Shown here piece by piece: positions 59,040-64,000 of a DNA stretch of 64,000 bases. Each line of letters begins with the position of its first letter. Position 1 is the stretch's first letter. Where the stretch lies: NCBI GenBank assembly GCA_945861405.1, contig CAMAUL010000004.1:1-64000 (forward strand). Reading direction: 5' to 3'. Below the pieces are notes generated by a model. The model worked only from the letters and a program-made list of their open reading frames with translations. It was not told where the DNA came from and searched no databases. The translations under genes were made by a program, and so were the position numbers. This DNA comes from Candidatus Methylobacter oryzae. Its GTDB lineage: Bacteria > Pseudomonadota > Gammaproteobacteria > Methylococcales > Methylomonadaceae.

Positions 59040-61799
59040 TCAAGATTGCTGATCGAAGAAATGAATCAAATTTCGCCCCCCTTCTTTCGCTTGATACATT
59101 GCCATATCGGCACACTTGAGGATCTCTTCCCTGCTTATTTCATGACCAATGAACAACGCCACACCGATACTTGATGTGCAATGATGTTCAATACTTTCCG
59201 CTTCTTTCTCTTGCTGAAGGGTCAGTATGTATGGCTCAGCCAAAGTAATACGGATTTTTTCAGCAACATTGCGGGCTTGCAAAATCGAAGCAGCTTTATT
59301 CTTATCTAATTCACTAAGCATTACTACAAACTCATCGCCAGCGAAACGGGCTACGGTGTCCGCTTCGCGCACACAACTGTTAATGCGACGGGCCGCTTCA
59401 ATCAACAACAAGTCTCCAACACTATGCCCATGCATATCATTAAGCAATTTAAATTTGTCCAGATCCAGAAACATCAATGCGCCATAACAACCGCTACGTT
59501 TACTGGTAGCCATCGCTTGACTCAGCCGGTCATTTAGCAGGCGCCGATTGGGGAGTTGCGTCAATTCGTCAATGTAAGCCAGAGTGACAATTTTCTTCTC
59601 CATTCGCTTGCGCTCTGTGATGTCGTGCAGAGTCGCAACGTAGTGAGTAATTTTTCTGTTTTCTCCTTTCACTTCGGTGATAGTGAGTCTTTCTGGATAC
59701 ACTTCACCACTCTTGCGTCGGTTCCAGACTTCGCCCTGCCATGATCCGTCGCGTTTGAGGGCTTTCCACATTGCGGCATAAAATGCCGCATCATGGCGCC
59801 CCGACTTGAGCAAGCGTGGCGTCTGACCTACTGCTTCCTTTGCTGTATATCCGGTGATCTCGGTGAAAGCTCGGTTGATCCGCAAGATCGTTATATTTGC
59901 ATCGGTAATCATCATGCCTTCCTGAGATTCAAAGGCGGTGGCGGCGATACGAAGGTCTGCCTCGGCTTGCTTGCGTTGGGTGATGTCTTGAGCAAAGCCG
60001 GTAGTACCCAAAACCTTGCCGTTCTCATCAATGACTGGAGTCCTGAAAGTTTCTAGCCAGCGTATTTTGTTACCGTCAACTAATGATTCCTCAATGCGTT
60101 TCTGTTGACGCAAGGTCATAACCTCGACATCGTTGATGCGGTATTTCTCCGCCAGCTCTTTCGGGTAAAGATCACGATCAGTTTTTCCTATGATCTGCTG
60201 GGTATCTTTCCACTGGAAACGGCCGACAAAAGCTTGGTTTACCCTGATATAGCGGCCGTCAGCATCTTTCAACCATGTCATGAAGGGTGAGTTTTCCAGG
60301 ATGGCGCACATGGTTACATCGCTCTTGCGTAGACGATGGTTGAAGGCTGCCAGCTCATCGGAGAATTTATGCAACTGTTGATGGTCAAACTCCATTTCAT
60401 CTTGCAACTGCACCACGCGCTGTCCGGCACGCAGCCTCGCCAACAGCACCTTGGGGCTGACCGGCTTGGTTATGTAATCGTTCGCCCCGGCATCAAACGC
60501 CTCCACCAGACTGTCTACACCTTCTTGCGCCGTCATGATGAACACATAGATGTTACGCCATAAAGGATTCTGCCTAAGCATCTTGCAAAATCCGATACCA
60601 TCCATCTCAGGCATGATCCAGTCGGTGATAATGAGCTGCGGCATAAATTCTTCGATCAAACCCAACCCTTCCATCCCATTGTTGGCAGTAACAACCGTAT
60701 GCCCGGCTTTTTCCAGCAATTTCTTTAGCAGCAGTAAAATAGCTTGGTCATCATCTACAAGCAGGATGCGCAATTTGTAAAATGTACCTGCGCCGCTAAT
60801 CAACTCATCAGCGATTTCCACCATACCCGGCACCAGCGGTACCGCTTCTAATAATGTCGCAAAGGGGGGGAGCTTGACCGAACGGAGGCCGCACAACTTG
60901 CTCCATTCATTCCATTCACGCACCGATTTGTCGCCAAGCATGGCAAAATCTTTTATTTCTAAGCCGTGTCGGCTAGCTATCAAAATTAATTTTGACACTA
61001 ATTTTCGCTGTTGCGGCTCTTTGGCCAAACACACTTTAGAAAACAAGTCCGCAATGTGCAGTATATTCAACAAATGCCAGCCACGACTGCCCTCCACAAA
61101 ATGAGATTGTCCCGGATTCTCATAATGCAGGGAGATCTCCTGAAACACTTGCGGCATCCCCCAATCTGCCAGCATCGCTTGCGTCAACTGACTATGGTTA
61201 AAACCAAATTTGCTGTCCTCAAGGGAGATGAGTTCGGACACCACGCCTGTTCCCGACAGGCTTGCGGCATACACGCCATCCTTGGCGATATCCACATTTT
61301 CTGCAACCGCACCAAGGATGCCCGAATATTCTTGCGGATAAACCGTCGCCAGCGCCAAGGAACCGATTTGCCCCATCAGGCCAAGAATAAATACCTCTTC
61401 AGTGGAGCCAACGCCACTGTGCAAAACTAAGTTTTGGGCAGTAATTGCGGTCAGCAACGAGTGTGACCAGAAGTCTTGATAATTGAAGGCTTGGCATGCC
61501 CCATCACAATGATGTTCCATTAATGACAAGCCCAATACCAACTCCCTTACCGTGTTCAAGCCCAATACCGTCACCGCATCCACTATAGACGCGATGGGGC
61601 GCGTCTGGTAGGCCACGCGCACATTGGCCACCTTAAGAATACGGCTGGACAATGCCGGATCAGCCTTGATCGCATGGGCAATCTCCTTGATTGATGCATT
61701 ATCATTGCCGGTCAACTCCATCACACGCATGGCTACGCCTTTAGGTGATGGCAAATTACCGCTTGCCTTTATTTCTTCGAATTTGGAATCGCTAAGCAT
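59040..61799 (-). CDS. HDOD-REC-PAS-PAS-GGDEF signalling protein
   Basis: A 919-residue multidomain protein. An HDOD domain occupies about residues 8-230; a receiver about 340-460 has DDDQAIL and the phospho-acceptor Asp in IITDWIMPEMDG; two PAS domains lie at about 490-620 and 620-745; and the C-terminal GGDEF domain has AGDEF as its active-site motif with a READ inhibitory site five residues before it. AGDEF variants can be active cyclases. There is no EAL. Residues about 170-185 are encoded by the hairpin repeat at 61245-61290, placed where the HDOD family normally has a short turn, so it looks like an insertion. The gene follows the hybrid kinase by 57 bp, which could phosphorylate its receiver. 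Confidence 0.93.
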   Translation of the reverse strand: MLSDSKFEEIKASGNLPSPKGVAMRVMELTGNDNASIKEIAHAIKADPALSSRILKVANVRVAYQTRPIASIVDAVTVLGLNTVRELVLGLSLMEHHCDGACQAFNYQDFWSHSLLTAITAQNLVLHSGVGSTEEVFILGLMGQIGSLALATVYPQEYSGILGAVAENVDIAKDGVYAASLSGTGVVSELISLEDSKFGFNHSQLTQAMLADWGMPQVFQEISLHYENPGQSHFVEGSRGWHLLNILHIADLFSKVCLAKEPQQRKLVSKLILIASRHGLEIKDFAMLGDKSVREWNEWSKLCGLRSVKLPPFATLLEAVPLVPGMVEIADELISGAGTFYKLRILLVDDDQAILLLLKKLLEKAGHTVVTANNGMEGLGLIEEFMPQLIITDWIMPEMDGIGFCKMLRQNPLWRNIYVFIMTAQEGVDSLVEAFDAGANDYITKPVSPKVLLARLRAGQRVVQLQDEMEFDHQQLHKFSDELAAFNHRLRKSDVTMCAILENSPFMTWLKDADGRYIRVNQAFVGRFQWKDTQQIIGKTDRDLYPKELAEKYRINDVEVMTLRQQKRIEESLVDGNKIRWLETFRTPVIDENGKVLGTTGFAQDITQRKQAEADLRIAATAFESQEGMMITDANITILRINRAFTEITGYTAKEAVGQTPRLLKSGRHDAAFYAAMWKALKRDGSWQGEVWNRRKSGEVYPERLTITEVKGENRKITHYVATLHDITERKRMEKKIVTLAYIDELTQLPNRRLLNDRLSQAMATSKRSGCYGALMFLDLDKFKLLNDMHGHSVGDLLLIEAARRINSCVREADTVARFAGDEFVVMLSELDKNKAASILQARNVAEKIRITLAEPYILTLQQEKEAESIEHHCTSSIGVALFIGHEISREEILKCADMAMYQAKEGGRNLIHFFDQQS
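61245..61290 (+). repeat. TCCCG-loop hairpin repeat inside a coding region
   Basis: A 46-bp unit: GCCTGT-TCCCG-ACAGGC followed by TTGCGGCATACACGCCATC. Compared with the copy at 45574-45620, four stem bases differ on paired positions so that pairing is kept, and the arm differs at only a few sites. It is in frame within the HDOD-GGDEF gene. Confidence 0.85.
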
Positions 61800-61856
61800 A
61801 CTGAAAATCTTCGTTGTTAATTTTTTGTGTGGAATTTGTCACTTGGCACAGTGAAA

Positions 61857-64000
61857 TCATTTGCCGACGACTTCCACCCGTTCGAGATAGTCCCGCAGAT
61901 CGGCGACTCCTGATTCGATGGCTGACAAGTCTTGCACCTTGGCGGAAGACTCCAGTTTGTCGCCAATATCGGAGATACGGTCAAGCCCATATCCGCCGCC
62001 ACTGCCCTTCAGTTTGTGGCTGAGATCGCATAGGATTTCAAAATCCTTTTGCACTAGCGCATTCTGCAACACATCCAATTCATTGCGGCAATATGCCAAG
62101 TAACCGGGGATAAGCTCCAATACATCCTCATCATCGATATGGACGATAATTTTTATATCTGTCATTTTATGGGACTCCACATTGCCCCGCTGTTCAGTCG
62201 GCTTTAATGGGTGGATGGATTGCAACGCGTCAAGCAACACTTTTTTCTTAATCGGTTTGGTGAGATGCCCGTTACATCCCGCGTCGATGCTGCGTTGCTC
62301 ATCTTCTTTGAGGGCGTTGGCGGTAAGGGCAATAATGATAGTCGAGGCGCGCCCTTCCATTTCTTCAATGCGCCGGATTTCCGCAGTGGCCTCGTAGCCG
62401 CCCATTTTGGGCATTTGGACATCCATCAGCACGACATCGTAGTGGTGAGCCTGGAATTTATCCACTGCGGCCAAACCGTTATTGACCACATCGAGACGAT
62501 ACCCGGTTTGTTTGAGAAACACCTCAATCAATAAAACATTATTGACGTTATCTTCAGCCAGCAGGATGTGCAACCCAGCGTTTGCTGATTGCGGATCGGA
62601 AGATGGGCATGTTTCTGCCATTGGCGTTGCCAGCGTGTTCAGCTGTAGCTCATGGCCGATGGACTGAATCAGTTCATGGCGTTTGATTGGTTTGAGCAAG
62701 AAAGTCAGCGCAAGACCTTTCGCCAGCTGTTTTTGAATAATGTCATCGGATGAAAGCAACATAATTTGGAGTTTTTCCAACGTGGGGTTGGCGCGAATCG
62801 AGATGCTCAGGTCAATGCCTCCCATTTCGGGCATATGGGCATCCAGCAGCGCCAAGACAAACGGTTCCCCCTTAACTGAGGCCTCTTCAAGCAGTGCCAA
62901 CGCCTGTTTGGCGGATTCTGCTTCGGAGATTTCCGCTCCTAGCGGCTGAAGATATTTTCGCACGATGATGCGGTTGATGGCGATATCGTCCACCACCAGA
63001 ATCTTGAGGCCGCGTAGATCTACCGGAACATCGGTGCGCATTGGTTTGGCGGCTTGCGGCAAGCATGCTGTGAAGTAGAAGGTCGAGCCTTCACCCTCCT
63101 GGCTTTCAACCCAGATTTTACCATCCATCAAATTTACCAGTTGACGGGTAATGGTAAGCCCGAGGCCAGTGCCGCCAAACCGACGCGTAACGCTGCTGTC
63201 TGCCTGGAAGAACGGCTCGAAGATGGCATCCTTTTTTTCGGCAGGTACGCCAATGCCAGTATCGCTAACGGAAAACAGCACCCAATCGGGGGAGTTATCG
63301 ACGAGACGGGCGTCGATCACGACGACGCCCTCGCGGGAGAATTTGATTGCATTGCCAATCAGATTGATCAGGCATTGCTTTAGCCGTCTGGCATCGCCAT
63401 AGGCGAACTCGGGCACGCCATGCCCGATGTCCAACACCAACTCCAGCCCCTTGTCAAAAGCGCGGATGGAATGAAGGTCAAGCAGCTCGTTAAGCGTTTG
63501 CTCAAGCGAAAAATCTGCTTTGTCCAATTCCAGTTGCCCTGCCTCGATTTTAGATGTGTCAAGAATATCGTTAATCAATTCCAGAAGATTATTGCCCGCA
63601 TCTTGGAAGATCCCCACATATCTGCGCTGTTCTGCGCTAAGCTCGGTCTCGGATAGTATTTCCGCCATACCGAGAATGGCATTCATGGGCGTGCGAATTT
63701 CATGGCTCATATTGGCGAGGAATTCGCTTTTTGCCAAGTTGGCGCTTTCAGCCATGTGTTTGGCCTTGTGCAGGGCTTCTTCAACCAATTTACGTTTGGT
63801 AATGTCAAAAAAAGTCGCCACGGCGCCAACCACTTGTGCCTCGCGGACTATTGGATAAGACCAGTATTCCACAGGGAATGAGTTTCCATCACGGTGCCAG
63901 AACACTTCATCGTCCACATGTATGCTTTCGTTGTGCTGATAAGATTTATACATGCGGCACTCTTTCGCAGGGTAAGGGGTGCCGTCGGCATGTGAATGAT
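61857..64000 (-). CDS. Hybrid histidine kinase PAS-HisKA-HATPase-REC-REC-HPt (5' end outside window)
   Basis: At least 713 residues; the frame is open to the window edge, where it encodes [11 protein letters not shown] before the first internal Met at 63953, so the N-terminus is missing. A PAS domain ([19 protein letters not shown]) is followed by the H box [20 protein letters not shown], the ATPase domain with SDTGIGVP and [14 protein letters not shown], two receivers (Asp in [13 protein letters not shown] and [13 protein letters not shown]) and a C-terminal HPt with [11 protein letters not shown]. All phosphorelay residues are present. The next gene, a REC-containing diguanylate cyclase, is the likely target. 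Its input signal is unknown. Confidence 0.94.
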   Translation of the reverse strand, partial: HSHADGTPYPAKECRMYKSYQHNESIHVDDEVFWHRDGNSFPVEYWSYPIVREAQVVGAVATFFDITKRKLVEEALHKAKHMAESANLAKSEFLANMSHEIRTPMNAILGMAEILSETELSAEQRRYVGIFQDAGNNLLELINDILDTSKIEAGQLELDKADFSLEQTLNELLDLHSIRAFDKGLELVLDIGHGVPEFAYGDARRLKQCLINLIGNAIKFSREGVVVIDARLVDNSPDWVLFSVSDTGIGVPAEKKDAIFEPFFQADSSVTRRFGGTGLGLTITRQLVNLMDGKIWVESQEGEGSTFYFTACLPQAAKPMRTDVPVDLRGLKILVVDDIAINRIIVRKYLQPLGAEISEAESAKQALALLEEASVKGEPFVLALLDAHMPEMGGIDLSISIRANPTLEKLQIMLLSSDDIIQKQLAKGLALTFLLKPIKRHELIQSIGHELQLNTLATPMAETCPSSDPQSANAGLHILLAEDNVNNVLLIEVFLKQTGYRLDVVNNGLAAVDKFQAHHYDVVLMDVQMPKMGGYEATAEIRRIEEMEGRASTIIIALTANALKEDEQRSIDAGCNGHLTKPIKKKVLLDALQSIHPLKPTEQRGNVESHKMTDIKIIVHIDDEDVLELIPGYLAYCRNELDVLQNALVQKDFEILCDLSHKLKGSGGGYGLDRISDIGDKLESSAKVQDLSAIESGVADLRDYLERVEVVGK

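Overview
The window looks like chromosomal DNA of a gammaproteobacterium, most likely a type I methanotroph or related methylotroph (Methylococcales). The evidence is: the lptD-surA pair divergent from amgK-murU; the glmM-tpiA-secG block beside ftsH-rlmE; an archaeal-type small-molecule aminokinase resembling MfnE translationally coupled to pabB, a combination expected where tetrahydromethanopterin and methylofuran cofactors are made; and a TIGR04073-like exosortase-associated protein. No rRNA, phage, transposase or CRISPR is visible. The organism assignment is inference.

Layout. 0.3-2.6 kb: a GNAT-nitrilase fusion and a metzincin-like exported protein. 2.8-8.2 kb: a PAS-GGDEF-EAL protein and a CheB-CheR-PAS fusion, separated by a mirrored palindromic repeat. 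8.4-13.4 kb: topB, ppnN, a His-rich lipoprotein, a cold-shock gene with a long leader, and an RRM protein. 13.4-14.0 kb: a gene-free 585 bp region with hairpins and DnaA-box-like sites. 14.0-21.0 kb: aminokinase-pabB, a YVTN propeller with an SRPBCC protein, an OmpA-type lipoprotein, the TIGR04073-like protein and RNase D. 21-30 kb: envelope genes (surA, lptD, amgK, murU), dodecin, cysC and a DHH phosphoesterase. 30.2-33.7 kb: a 1152-residue protein I do not recognise. 33.8-46.1 kb: one long minus-strand chemotaxis locus running cheY, a tiny CxxC ORF, cheA, cheW, mcp, cheW, parA, STAS, cheR, cheD, a receiver-only cheB paralogue, cheB, a degenerate soluble MCP-like protein and an ODP-type di-iron metallo-beta-lactamase-fold protein. 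46.3-58.3 kb: tRNA-Leu, secG, tpiA, glmM, ftsH, rlmE, yhbY, greA, and carB and carA split by a RelE/RelB module and a Uma2 protein. 58.5-64 kb: a membrane protein, an HDOD-REC-PAS-PAS-GGDEF protein and a hybrid histidine kinase that runs off the end.

Two themes stand out. First, signalling: about a third of the window encodes chemotaxis, c-di-GMP and phosphorelay proteins. The distal pair ODP + MCP-like resembles an oxygen/iron-sensing chemotaxis input, and no flagellar gene or cheZ is seen. Second, interspersed palindromic repeats: at least three families occur here, and several copies lie inside reading frames. One family keeps a CGGGA/TCCCG loop on stems that differ by compensatory changes. 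One copy appears to be an in-frame insertion in an HDOD domain, two tandem copies form the N-terminus of the propeller protein, and another repeat family supplies the Shine-Dalgarno sequence of pabB and the C-terminal tail of CysC.
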